NCBI GenBank assembly: GCA_002296525.1
Contig: DBIA01000035.1
Coordinates: 124,001-188,000, forward strand
Direction: 5' to 3'
Source: Candidatus Neomicrothrix sp. UBA814
GTDB lineage: Bacteria > Actinomycetota > Acidimicrobiia > Acidimicrobiales > Poriferisodalaceae
DNA length: 64,000 nt
A program made the translations under genes and the position numbers. Under the pieces are notes generated by a model that was given only the letters and a program-made list of their open reading frames with translations, made no database searches and was not told where the DNA came from. Below, piece after piece: positions 15,900 through 23,768 of this stretch (its first letter is position 1; every line of letters starts with the position of its first letter).

Positions 15900-17156
15900 T
15901 TACCCTTTAGCGCGTCCTGAATATCCAAAAAGTTTCCCCGCCACTTTTCGAATCTGAATTTCCTCTGCCCCTTCAGTGATCCGGTAGCGCCGATGATGCC
16001 GGTAGATGTGTTCGAAAGGCATTTTTCGACCATAGCCAATACCGCCGCAGCTTTGCATTGCTCGATCAGCGGCGTCGCAGCAGAATCGATTTCCTCGGTA
16101 ATTGCACATGGCGACACGATCTGTGATCTCCATATGGTCAACTCCCTCGTCCATTTCCCAAGCGGTTTTCCAGATCAGCGCTCGAATCATTTCCGCTTCG
16201 GTGTAAAGCTCCGCTAGCGGAAATTGGATTGCTTGGTTCTGTGAGAGCGGCTTACCAAATGTGGTCCTGTTATTTACATAATCGACCGCCAGGTCGATGC
16301 AATGAAGCCCAGCTCCAACAGAGGATGCGGCCTGGCGGATCCGGTTCTCATGCACAAATAGTTGGGCCGTTTGAAGGCCTCTGCCTTCTTCTCCAAGGAT
16401 GTCGTCGTTGTGGACTCGGACTTCGGTTAGGCGTACGTGTGCGTGATCGGTCGGCATATTGAAGGTCCACATAAATTCCTCCACGCTGAACCCCGCAGAA
16501 TCGACAGGAACGATAAAGCAAGTGATGCCGTGCCCTTCACCGGGATTACCTGAGGTTCTTGCAAAGATGTAGTCGTGGGTAGCGTGGTGTAGGCCGGTGT
16601 TCCAGTATTTTTCCCCGCTGATGACCCATTCATCACCATCTCTGACCGCAGTAGTTTCCATCCAGGTGGCGTCTGAGCCATGAAGCGGCTCAGTCAATCC
16701 GAAACCAATGCGTGCTGTGCCTTCGAGCATTTTCGGAATCCAGTACTGCTGCTGTTCCTGCGAGCCGTACTTCTCCATCATCAGAACAGTTGGAAAGTTG
16801 CCGATGATTGAGTTCTCGTTTTGGAGGTCGTTGTGAAGACCTAAACCCTTTCGGGCCAAGTGTTCGCGAACTATTGCCATACCGAGGTTGGTGCCGTCCT
16901 GGCCTCCGAAACGTTTGGGTAAGTGCCACCTCAGAAAGCCAGCGGCGTCAGCTTCGTCGCGCATGCGGCGCAGCAACGCTTCCCATTCTGCGTTGGGGAG
17001 ACCATCACGGTCCCAGTCAGTTCTAGCGTCTTCACGGCGGTGATCGAAAAATCGAATGTTGTCGTTTTCGTTCTCAATTGGCTTGATGACGTCGTCGATA
17101 AATTCGTCAAGGTCGTCAAGCAAATTTTGAATGTCTGTGGGAATTACGAAATCCAT
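15900..17156 (-). CDS. Acyl-CoA dehydrogenase
   Basis: A 418-residue FAD-dependent acyl-CoA dehydrogenase. Features are the FGLTEPLHGSDAT flavin/substrate loop, GEKYWNTGLHHATHDYIFARTS, NRTTFGKPLSQNQAIQFPLAE and a C-terminal YRITEGAEEIQIRKVAGKL. The natural N terminus is MDF; an ATG at 17198 is in frame but would run into the divergent selenoprotein gene. The ATG at 17156 has TACGTT eight bases upstream. The substrate chain is unknown. It resembles the long-N-terminus FadE group common in lipid-degrading actinobacteria. Confidence 0.9.
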   Translation of the reverse strand: MDFVIPTDIQNLLDDLDEFIDDVIKPIENENDNIRFFDHRREDARTDWDRDGLPNAEWEALLRRMRDEADAAGFLRWHLPKRFGGQDGTNLGMAIVREHLARKGLGLHNDLQNENSIIGNFPTVLMMEKYGSQEQQQYWIPKMLEGTARIGFGLTEPLHGSDATWMETTAVRDGDEWVISGEKYWNTGLHHATHDYIFARTSGNPGEGHGITCFIVPVDSAGFSVEEFMWTFNMPTDHAHVRLTEVRVHNDDILGEEGRGLQTAQLFVHENRIRQAASSVGAGLHCIDLAVDYVNNRTTFGKPLSQNQAIQFPLAELYTEAEMIRALIWKTAWEMDEGVDHMEITDRVAMCNYRGNRFCCDAADRAMQSCGGIGYGRKMPFEHIYRHHRRYRITEGAEEIQIRKVAGKLFGYSGRAKG

Positions 17157-17164
17157 ACTGTGCG

Positions 17165-17176
17165 AACGTATACCGT
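17165..17176. promoter_or_regulatory. Overlapping divergent -10 boxes
   Basis: Centred on the palindrome GTATAC (17168-17173). On the plus strand TACCGT (17171-17176) lies eight bases before the GTG at 17185. On the minus strand TACGTT (17170-17165) lies eight bases before the ATG at 17156. The two start codons are equidistant from the palindrome centre. Confidence 0.5.
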
Positions 17177-17184
17177 CAGACGTT

Positions 17185-17790
17185 GTGGCGCTTCCCATAA
17201 TTGTTTGGTCTGACTATCTGTGACCTTGGTGTCACTTGGCGCGGGCCCGGGCGGTCCGTCTAACAGAGCGTCATAAAGTTGAGATTTCCTGGCTTCCATA
17301 TGAGTTGCACCCGGAAATACCCGATGGAGGAAGTCCGAATTCGCGCAAATTTTCTGCATTGGAACCAATCGCTAAAGAATTAGGGATTGTGATGCGTCCC
17401 CCTGAACGCTTTCGGCCGACAAGAAAGGCTCACCAGGCGGCATTGGTGGTAGAACATGCTTCGCCCGATGAGGCAGAAAGGTACCACCAACGCCTCTATG
17501 AAGCCGTTTGGGTGGAGGAACGCGACATTGAAGACCCTGAAGTTCTCTGCGCCCTAGCATCTGACTTAGCAGTACCTGGCGATTTGATAGAACGGGTCGT
17601 AGTCGAAGATGAGTTGCTCGCGGCCGTGCGGTCTTCAATGGAGCGGGCACATGCTTGGGGAGCTACTGGAACGCCAAGCTGGGTTATCGACAATAAATTA
17701 ATGGTTCCGGGCCTACAAGAAGATGAATTCTTTGACCGAGTAATACAACGTCTCGAAAGCTTAAGAGACGCTGAAGGTGATGCCGACTAA
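17185..17790 (+). CDS. DsbA/FrnE-like selenoprotein (Sec-Pro-Trp-Cys active site)
   Basis: A 201-residue thioredoxin-fold oxidoreductase of the DsbA/FrnE family, read through an in-frame UGA at 17221-17223. Upstream of the UGA the frame encodes the first strand and approach to the active site (VWSDYL). After it comes PWC then HLARARA, so Sec13 replaces the first Cys of the expected CPWC and Cys16 is the second. The rest is typical: the helical insertion (HQAALVVEHASPDEAERYHQRLYEAVW) and the cis-Pro loop GATGTPSWVI (Pro164). Reading only from the TTG at 17236 would delete the first strand and the redox site. A SECIS-like hairpin follows the UGA. The GTG start at 17185 is supported by a TANNNT box eight bases upstream, though no Shine-Dalgarno box exists. 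Likely role: cytosolic thiol/disulfide or nitroreductase-like chemistry. Confidence 0.87.
17241..17259 (+). promoter_or_regulatory. Bacterial SECIS-like stem-loop 1
   Basis: Seven base pairs (17241-17247 with 17253-17259, two of them G-U) and a five-base loop C-G-G-G-C at 17248-17252. The loop begins 24 bases after the UGA, within the window known for bacterial SECIS elements, and carries a G at its second position. Its apex CCGGGCG matches CCGTGCG of the second element. Confidence 0.72.
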
Positions 17791-17811
17791 TCATTTGGGC
17801 TGACCGTCAGG

Positions 17812-17817
17812 TACTGT
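17812..17817 (+). promoter_or_regulatory. -10 box of a leaderless promoter
   Basis: TACTGT, then seven bases, then the ATG of the acyl-CoA dehydrogenase gene at 17825. Confidence 0.45.
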
Positions 17818-17824
17818 CCTGTGT

Positions 17825-19075
17825 ATGCAGCCGATTTATTCAGAAGAAGCCGAGGCCTACCGCGAAAAAATCCGAGATTTCATTTCGAATAATTTGCCAG
17901 CGAACTGGCAGGGAATTGGGTCTCTGACAGGTAACGCCAAAGCAGAATTCCTAAATGAATGGCGCCGCATCCTGAGCGACAATCAGCTCTTGGCCACAAT
18001 GTGGCCTAACGAATATGGCGGCCCCGGATTGTCAGCCAATGAAAATGTGATTATTGCCGAAGAGTTCACTAAGGCTGGCTTGCCTACCGGAGGACCAAAC
18101 GATGGGTTTGGTATCGGGATGGTTGGAAACACGCTGATCGAGTGGGGCACCGAGGAACAGAAGAAGCACTACCTGCCGCGCATCCTTCAAGGCGAGGACC
18201 TCTGGTGTCAGGGCTACTCGGAACCAGGAGCGGGATCTGACCTAGCAAATCTTGGATGCAGAGCCGAACTTGATGGCGAAGAGTGGGTGCTTAACGGACA
18301 AAAGATTTGGACCTCAAGCGGTCACTTAGCAAATTGGATTTTTGTATTGGGGCGCACAGCTCCAGAACACGCAAAACATCAGGGCATCACTTTCTTTTTG
18401 TGCCCAATGGATCAGCCAGGAGTTGAAGTCCGACCAATTGTCAATATTGCGGGTCACAGCCACTTCAACGAGGTCTTCTTCTCGGATGCTCGAGTACCGA
18501 AAGAAAATGTAATCGGCCAGGTCAACGGTGGATGGGCTGTGGCGATGACCCTTCTGGGCTACGAGCGCGGATTTGGAGCGACCACGACCTATTTCCGGTA
18601 CCGAGCTGAGTTGGACCGCCTAGTCGCAATGGCGCAAGAACGAGGTCGAACAGCCGAAGCCGGCATTCGTCAGAAGCTCGCATGGTGTCATAGCAAAGTA
18701 GAAATCATGCGATGGCTGGGACAGCAAGTATTGACCTCCTTCTTAAATGGAGAGCCCCCAGGGCCGAAGAGTTCGATCGGAAAGCTGAACTGGAGCGAAT
18801 ATCACAGAACTGTCACGGAGCTGTCGCTGGATATTCTGGGCGCTGACGCAATGATCCTCGAAGGAGACCCCTCTTACGCTGCCGGTTTGGGAGCCGCAGA
18901 CGCAGGTACTCCGAACACCACTACGGCCTGGGTGAATAGCTTCCTGTCAGCCCGTTCAGGCACGATTTACGCGGGAACAAGTCAAGTGCAACGCAATATT
19001 ATTGGTGAGCGAATTCTTGGACTGCCAAAAGAGCCGCGAGCCGATGAAGGCCCCTGGAACGAGACCCTGCGCTGA
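17825..19075 (+). CDS. Acyl-CoA dehydrogenase
   Basis: A 416-residue acyl-CoA dehydrogenase. It shows MWPNEYGGPGLSANE, YSEPGAGSDLANLGCRAE (flavin loop), GQKIWTSSGHLANWIFVLGRT, and the C-terminal TIYAGTSQVQRNIIGERILGLPKEPR typical of medium and branched-chain or steroid-side-chain enzymes. It starts 34 bases after the selenoprotein and overlaps no other gene. The downstream P-loop kinase gene begins one base after the stop, pointing to co-translation. Confidence 0.92.
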   Translation: MQPIYSEEAEAYREKIRDFISNNLPANWQGIGSLTGNAKAEFLNEWRRILSDNQLLATMWPNEYGGPGLSANENVIIAEEFTKAGLPTGGPNDGFGIGMVGNTLIEWGTEEQKKHYLPRILQGEDLWCQGYSEPGAGSDLANLGCRAELDGEEWVLNGQKIWTSSGHLANWIFVLGRTAPEHAKHQGITFFLCPMDQPGVEVRPIVNIAGHSHFNEVFFSDARVPKENVIGQVNGGWAVAMTLLGYERGFGATTTYFRYRAELDRLVAMAQERGRTAEAGIRQKLAWCHSKVEIMRWLGQQVLTSFLNGEPPGPKSSIGKLNWSEYHRTVTELSLDILGADAMILEGDPSYAAGLGAADAGTPNTTTAWVNSFLSARSGTIYAGTSQVQRNIIGERILGLPKEPRADEGPWNETLR

Positions 19076-19076
19076 C

Positions 19077-19670
19077 ATGCTGTTAGGGCTCGGCGGGGGA
19101 GCATGCAGTGGAAAGACCACTCTCGCGCGCGCACTTCTCGCACTTGAACCCAAAGCGTCGCTCCTATCATTTGACGATTACTACCGCGACCTTTCGCACA
19201 TGACTCCTAAAGAGCGGGCAGAAGTCAACTATGACCACCCAGATGCGTTGGACACAGAGCTTTTTCTCGCCCACATGGATGCTCTAGGTGCAGGCCAGCC
19301 CGCTGATGTGCCCGTGTACGATATGACTACTCATACTCGTACTGGAGACACTCACCGAGTGAATTCAGCGCCGCTAGTCATTGTCGAAGGCATTTTGCTT
19401 CTGGTATTGAAAGAGTGCCGAGATCGGCTCGACTACACGGTGTTTATAGAGGCTCCCAAGGACATTCGTCTGCAACGTCGACTCGTGCGTGACGTCGCGG
19501 AGCGTGGTAGGGATATTGCGGGCATAGAGAAACAATTTTCAGCCTCGGTCCAACCAATGCACGAACAACTTGTTGCCCCTAGCTCCGCGCACTCAGACTT
19601 AATCGTGAGTCACCCGTGGAGCCCCAAAGTTACTGCTCAAGAAGTGCTTGAACATACGAAAAATTTCTAG
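19077..19670 (+). CDS. Uridine kinase-like P-loop kinase
   Basis: A 197-residue P-loop NTPase with Walker A GGGACSGKTT near the N terminus, FDDYYRD following, and the NYDHPDALDTELFLAHMDAL and VPVYDMTTHTRTGDT segments of uridine kinase/phosphoribulokinase relatives; VIVEGILLL carries the Walker B acid. It is shorter than classical Udk, so the substrate (uridine, nicotinamide riboside or another small alcohol) is uncertain. The ATG at 19077 directly follows the upstream stop; an in-frame ATG at 19044 inside the previous gene is also possible. Confidence 0.82.
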   Translation: MLLGLGGGACSGKTTLARALLALEPKASLLSFDDYYRDLSHMTPKERAEVNYDHPDALDTELFLAHMDALGAGQPADVPVYDMTTHTRTGDTHRVNSAPLVIVEGILLLVLKECRDRLDYTVFIEAPKDIRLQRRLVRDVAERGRDIAGIEKQFSASVQPMHEQLVAPSSAHSDLIVSHPWSPKVTAQEVLEHTKNF

Positions 19671-19683
19671 CCAACTCGAATAA

Positions 19684-20088
19684 TTATCTCTCTATGAACT
19701 CGACCCAGTTGCCATCGGGATCTTCCACCATTCCAACCACGACTCCAGGGCGGGCCTCTCGTCGGTCCCAAATGATCGGGGCATCAACGCCTGCGCACGC
19801 GTCCAGCGCACTCTGAACATCGGCCACTGACAGCGTGAAGTAACGCATGCCAGTTGAGCCCATCATTCCGCCGCCAACTCCAGCCGCGACCTCGCTAGTT
19901 GGGACCACTATCTTCAGCAAGCTGTCGTTGGCCCAAAGGCGATGCATAGCGGCGACACCTAGCGCCTCCATGTTGATAGTCGCTTCAAATGTCATACCGA
20001 TGACATCACGATAAAAAGCCAACATAGCGTCACCGTTGGTTGTCACTATGCCCAGATCAAAGCCGGGTTTTGTAAAGGTATTGCTCAC
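19684..20088 (-). CDS. VOC (glyoxalase) family protein
   Basis: A 134-residue vicinal-oxygen-chelate protein with two beta-alpha-beta-beta-beta units. FDLGIVTTNGDAMLAFYRDVIGM opens unit one; FTLSVADVQSALDAC and VVGMVEDPDGNWVEFIER make unit two. The terminal Glu of the last strand is the usual metal ligand. The specific reaction is unknown. It has a GGAGG box before the GTG start and probably shares an operon with the DUF169 gene upstream on the same strand. Confidence 0.88.
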   Translation of the reverse strand: MSNTFTKPGFDLGIVTTNGDAMLAFYRDVIGMTFEATINMEALGVAAMHRLWANDSLLKIVVPTSEVAAGVGGGMMGSTGMRYFTLSVADVQSALDACAGVDAPIIWDRREARPGVVVGMVEDPDGNWVEFIER

Positions 20089-20114
20089 AGGTCCTCCACG
20101 ATTATGAAATTGGC

Positions 20115-20912
20115 CTAGTCGTAACTCGCACCTAGACCAGCTCGAGCATCACTCTGAATACCGTAATTGGGAATCGGGTACCTCAGCCCGTTGCGCGACA
20201 GAAATTCCATTCCCTCGATGGCGGTTAGCAAATCTTGAGGAGTTAGAGCCATTAACAACTCGTCCTCCATGACCCCTCCGTACCTACGCTCAGCGAAACA
20301 AGGTATAGACAAGCTTGGTTCCCCCGTTGCTAGGGCGCGACCCCAGCTATCAGCACAAGCGGACTCACCGACACAGCCCCAATCAAGCTTCTTGTAGCCG
20401 CGCCATTGCAGGCCGTTAATCAGCAAAATCATTTGGGCAGGTGTTGCGTAGACCAGACAAATATCAGGAGGGTCTAACCGCTTAGCGGAAAGAGGTGAAA
20501 CCGCCATAGCTGAGAATGTCCCAAAGGGTACGCAATCCATCGCTTCTTGATGAGCTGCGCTGTCTTCTAAAGATTCGAACCAAACTCCTTGCATGCGCTC
20601 ACCCGATAACCATTCTTCATCTTGTGGATGTAACCCAATAACGGCTCCGCATTGGTCACCAACGAGGTCATCCCGGGTAATACCAACAGTCCAATTCAAA
20701 CGACTTGCCATTCCGACTATCTGATCTGTGGTGTGAATGGCATCGGGCCGCCGAATGCGCGGCACCGCCTTCATTTCTTCAACCGATGCAAATAGCTTCA
20801 TGCCGATTGGCGTAGTTCTAATCCTCAAGAGTGCCTGCAGGCGGTTCAGTAGATCATCCCAGTCAATCTTTTCGGTACGCAGATGCACCTGTTGTTCTTC
20901 GCTTGTATTCAT
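20115..20912 (-). CDS. DUF169 family protein
   Basis: A 265-residue protein of the DUF169 type. Recognisable parts are LLRIRTTPIGMKLF near the N terminus, the central FGTFSAMAVSPL and PDICLVYATPAQMILLINGLQW, and a Cys-containing segment (DWGCVGESACADSW) followed by IPCFAERRYGG. Relatives often sit beside redox or methyl-transfer genes, but their biochemistry is not established. The Cys pattern hints at metal or thiol binding. ATG start with an AGGGGAAA box. Confidence 0.82.
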   Translation of the reverse strand: MNTSEEQQVHLRTEKIDWDDLLNRLQALLRIRTTPIGMKLFASVEEMKAVPRIRRPDAIHTTDQIVGMASRLNWTVGITRDDLVGDQCGAVIGLHPQDEEWLSGERMQGVWFESLEDSAAHQEAMDCVPFGTFSAMAVSPLSAKRLDPPDICLVYATPAQMILLINGLQWRGYKKLDWGCVGESACADSWGRALATGEPSLSIPCFAERRYGGVMEDELLMALTPQDLLTAIEGMEFLSRNGLRYPIPNYGIQSDARAGLGASYD

Positions 20913-21081
20913 GCTTTCCCCTGACGTGCTGGAGCCAACCTACCGCGCCACGCTGGAACTTAGAGATATCGCTGTAGATAGTCTCAGTTCCATCGATGCA
21001 GGCTCCTGCGATTTGTAGGATTAGGGTGACTAGTTGGTTGTCTAAAGATGGCTGCAGCGATCCAAAGTTGAGGAGAACGTA

Positions 21082-21864
21082 ATGGCGGAAGGTCTTCGCA
21101 CCGAAGTTCACGGAAACGTAGGGGTGGTGATCATGGATCGTCCACCCCACAATTTTTTGAATTTTCGACAGATCCACGACATCGCTGATGCGCTTGAAGA
21201 AATGCAAAACGATATGTCGATTAGGTGTGCCGTCCTGGCAGCCGATGGTCGTTCCTTTTGCGCGGGAGCTGACTTTGCCGGCGATGGCGTCGGCGGCGGC
21301 GACGACGAAGTCGTTGGGGGCGACGCAACTTTGGCCTTGTATCAAGGATCAGGTCGTCTCTTTGACGTAACGCTTCCTATTGTTGGCGCCATACAGGGGC
21401 CCGCCGTCGGTGGCGGCCTCGGGCTGGCAATGGTCCCCGATATACGTATCACTTGCCCAGACGCCCGGTTTTCAGCCAACTTTGCATCATTGGGAATTCA
21501 TCAAGGCTTCGGGATGAGCGTTACCCTCCCGCAATTGTTGGGCCCGTCGCGCGCCGCTCAGGTCCTATACAGCGCAAAGCGCTACAAAGGCGAAGAAGCT
21601 GTCGCCATAGGTCTTGCCGACGAATGCGTCCCCAACGAGCAGGTGAGGGAACGAGCCTTGGAAGTAGCGACAGAAATCGCAGCCAACGCCCCCTTAGCTC
21701 TGCGCGCAATCAAGTCAACTTTACGACTCGGTCTTGGCGATCGAGTGCGTGAAATAACCCAGCGGGAAGCCCAACTCCAAGCCCAGCTATCTGCAAGTGA
21801 CGACGCTAAAGAAGGTATTGCGGCAGTCGGTGAACGCAGAGCAGGCAACTTCAAAGGCAAGTAG
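21082..21864 (+). CDS. Enoyl-CoA hydratase/isomerase family protein
   Basis: A 260-residue crotonase-fold protein. It has RSFCAGADF (first oxyanion-hole loop), the glycine-rich GPAVGGGLGLAMVPDIRI (second oxyanion-hole loop), FSANFASLGIHQGFG and a C-terminal REAQLQAQ helix. The Gly/Asp-rich insert (GDGVGGGDDEV) after the first loop is unusual. It begins a set of plus-strand genes (TIGR01777 SDR, esterase, penicillin acylase) with short gaps. The ATG is preceded by GAGGAG. Confidence 0.9.
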   Translation: MAEGLRTEVHGNVGVVIMDRPPHNFLNFRQIHDIADALEEMQNDMSIRCAVLAADGRSFCAGADFAGDGVGGGDDEVVGGDATLALYQGSGRLFDVTLPIVGAIQGPAVGGGLGLAMVPDIRITCPDARFSANFASLGIHQGFGMSVTLPQLLGPSRAAQVLYSAKRYKGEEAVAIGLADECVPNEQVRERALEVATEIAANAPLALRAIKSTLRLGLGDRVREITQREAQLQAQLSASDDAKEGIAAVGERRAGNFKGK

Positions 21865-21918
21865 TTACTCCTCAGCACAGAAACCAAAATCACCTATAAA
21901 GAGAAAACACAATTGGAT

Positions 21919-22806
21919 ATGAATGTTCTCATTGCCGGAGGTAGCGGCCTAATCGGGTCCGCTCTCACCACAACACTTCAAAGTCGAGGAGACAAAGTCA
22001 CCGGAGTATCGCGAAGTCCATCCTTAGACGAGGTCGCCTGGAACGAGATTACGCCCGAATTAATGGAGGACTTTGACGCAGTTATCAATCTCGCGGGGGA
22101 GTCCATTGCTGGTCGGTGGACAAAAGCTAAGAAGAAAAAAATTTTAGAAAGCCGTGTCGCCACAACTTCGACCATCGCGTTGGCAATTGCGGATTCGAAA
22201 AATCCGCCTCAATGTCTCATACAAGCTTCAGCAGCAGGGTTTTATGGCAACCGCGGAGACGAGATTCTAAATGAATCCTCTTCCACTGGAGAAGGTTTCC
22301 TTGCCGAGGTCTGCCGGCAGTGGGAGGCAGCGGCATTTCCTGTAGAAGAAGCTGGAACTCGATTAGTGATGCCGCGCTTTGGCATCGTTCTAGCCGAAGG
22401 ACCGGGAGCCTTAGGTCGACTTGTGTTAGTAACAAAGTTGTTGATCGGCGGACCCCTAGCTAGCGGTCGACAGTGGTGGAGTTGGGTTTCGCTTAATGAC
22501 GCAGTCAGGTCCCTATTGTTTCTGCTTGACCATGAACTTTCGGGTCCAGTCAACATTGCAACACCTAACCCGGAAACACAGAAAAAATTCGCCGCCACCT
22601 TAGGTAATGTCCTCCGTCGCCCTGCTGTGATTCCAGCACCTGGTTTTGCAATCAGGATGGCCCTAGGGGAAATGGGTACCCACTTACTGCTTGACTCGAC
22701 CCGCTTAAATCCCGAAACGCTGGTCAACGAAGGCTTCGAATTTGAGGACCCACACTTACAAGAGGCCTTGCGCAAAATTCTTGATATTGGTGCATCTTCG
22801 AACTGA
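21919..22806 (+). CDS. TIGR01777 family NAD-dependent epimerase/dehydratase-like protein
   Basis: A 295-residue extended SDR of the YfcH/SulA-like TIGR01777 family. It opens with MNVLIAGGSGLIGSALTTTL, has the family segment INLAGESIAGRWTKAKKKKILESR, and SAAGFYGNRGDEILNE with the Tyr. It ends with the DUF1731-like C-terminal region (NEGFEFEDPHLQEALRKIL). Its substrate is not known. The ATG is used here; an in-frame TTG lies six bases earlier. Confidence 0.88.
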   Translation: MNVLIAGGSGLIGSALTTTLQSRGDKVTGVSRSPSLDEVAWNEITPELMEDFDAVINLAGESIAGRWTKAKKKKILESRVATTSTIALAIADSKNPPQCLIQASAAGFYGNRGDEILNESSSTGEGFLAEVCRQWEAAAFPVEEAGTRLVMPRFGIVLAEGPGALGRLVLVTKLLIGGPLASGRQWWSWVSLNDAVRSLLFLLDHELSGPVNIATPNPETQKKFAATLGNVLRRPAVIPAPGFAIRMALGEMGTHLLLDSTRLNPETLVNEGFEFEDPHLQEALRKILDIGASSN

Positions 22807-22823
22807 ACTTAGAAAGAGCTTTT

Positions 22824-23768
22824 ATGGCACTCCAGGCAGACACACAGGCATTTATCGAAGTAGTAGAAGCTGCTCGAGCAGAGGGGCCGTCAGTCGCGGA
22901 ACAGACCCCAGAGTTTTCTCGGGACCGGTATCAAGCGCTAGCGCATATCTTGGGAGAAGGGCCTGAAGTCCCTGGAGGGGTTGCCGATACGGAAATTCCA
23001 GGCCCAGCCGGCCCGATACCCGCCAGAATTTATCGACCCAATGCTGAGGGTCCGCACCCAGTTTTGGTGTTTTTCCACGGGGGCGGCTTCGTTATTGGGG
23101 ATTTAGATACCCACGATAAAGAATGTCGACTGCTTTGCACGAAAGCTCAATGCGCTGTGATAGCTATCGATTACCGTCTTGCCCCCGAGGCCAGATTCCC
23201 GGCAGCTGTAGAGGACTGCTGGGCAGCCGTGCAGTGGGTCAAGGCATCGGGAAGCGAATTAGACCTAGACACAAATCGCGTAGCTGTAGGCGGCGACTCG
23301 GCCGGCGGCAACCTCGCTGCCGTTACTGCGCTGATGGCAAGGGACGCGGGTTTAGACCTCAAACTTCAAATGTTGGTGTATCCGGCGACTGACGCATCGC
23401 AGCACTATGAGTCTTTTTCGGAAAATGAGGCCGGGCCATTGTTAACAGTTGAAGTGATCGACTGGTTTTGGTCCCACTATGTAGGTCCAGAGCTCAAGGA
23501 AGGTGTTCGAAACGATTGGCGTTTCTCACCCGCGTTAGCAGCCAACCACGAGGACTTAGCTCCCGCTTATGTTGCAACCTGCTCAGCCGATCCGCTTCGA
23601 GACGAAGGAAATGCATACGCAGAAACGCTTTCCCTCGCCGGTGTCCCAGTCAAGCACTCACTCTTCGAAGGCGAACCGCATCTCTTGTTTCAGATGTTCC
23701 ACACATGTGAAGGAGCAAAGAGACTTATTGAGGAATGCGCTGCAGCAGTTGCGGCGGCATTCGAGTGA
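22824..23768 (+). CDS. Hormone-sensitive-lipase family esterase
   Basis: A 314-residue alpha/beta hydrolase of the HSL (family IV) esterases. It has the oxyanion motif FFHGGGFVIGD, the nucleophile in GGDSAGGNLAA, the acid in CSADPLRDEG and the His in GEPHLLFQMF. Such enzymes cleave short acyl esters. The stop overlaps the GTG of the penicillin-acylase gene (GTGA), so the two are translationally coupled. Confidence 0.92.
   Translation: MALQADTQAFIEVVEAARAEGPSVAEQTPEFSRDRYQALAHILGEGPEVPGGVADTEIPGPAGPIPARIYRPNAEGPHPVLVFFHGGGFVIGDLDTHDKECRLLCTKAQCAVIAIDYRLAPEARFPAAVEDCWAAVQWVKASGSELDLDTNRVAVGGDSAGGNLAAVTALMARDAGLDLKLQMLVYPATDASQHYESFSENEAGPLLTVEVIDWFWSHYVGPELKEGVRNDWRFSPALAANHEDLAPAYVATCSADPLRDEGNAYAETLSLAGVPVKHSLFEGEPHLLFQMFHTCEGAKRLIEECAAAVAAAFE

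Noticed and set aside
15758..16141. Open frame on the minus strand in the acyl-CoA dehydrogenase 3' region
   Set aside because: It overlaps the dehydrogenase in another frame, has no protein-like composition or start signal, and reads as a shadow.
17221..17223. Sequencing error or pseudogene as the explanation of the UGA
   Set aside because: Possible for one gene, but two unrelated redox genes with UGA at a catalytic Cys and matching hairpins make selenocysteine the better reading.
17236..17790. A DsbA-like gene starting at TTG 17236
   Set aside because: It would lack the first strand and the CxxC site. The same frame upstream encodes them with UGA at the Cys, so the start is moved to 17185.
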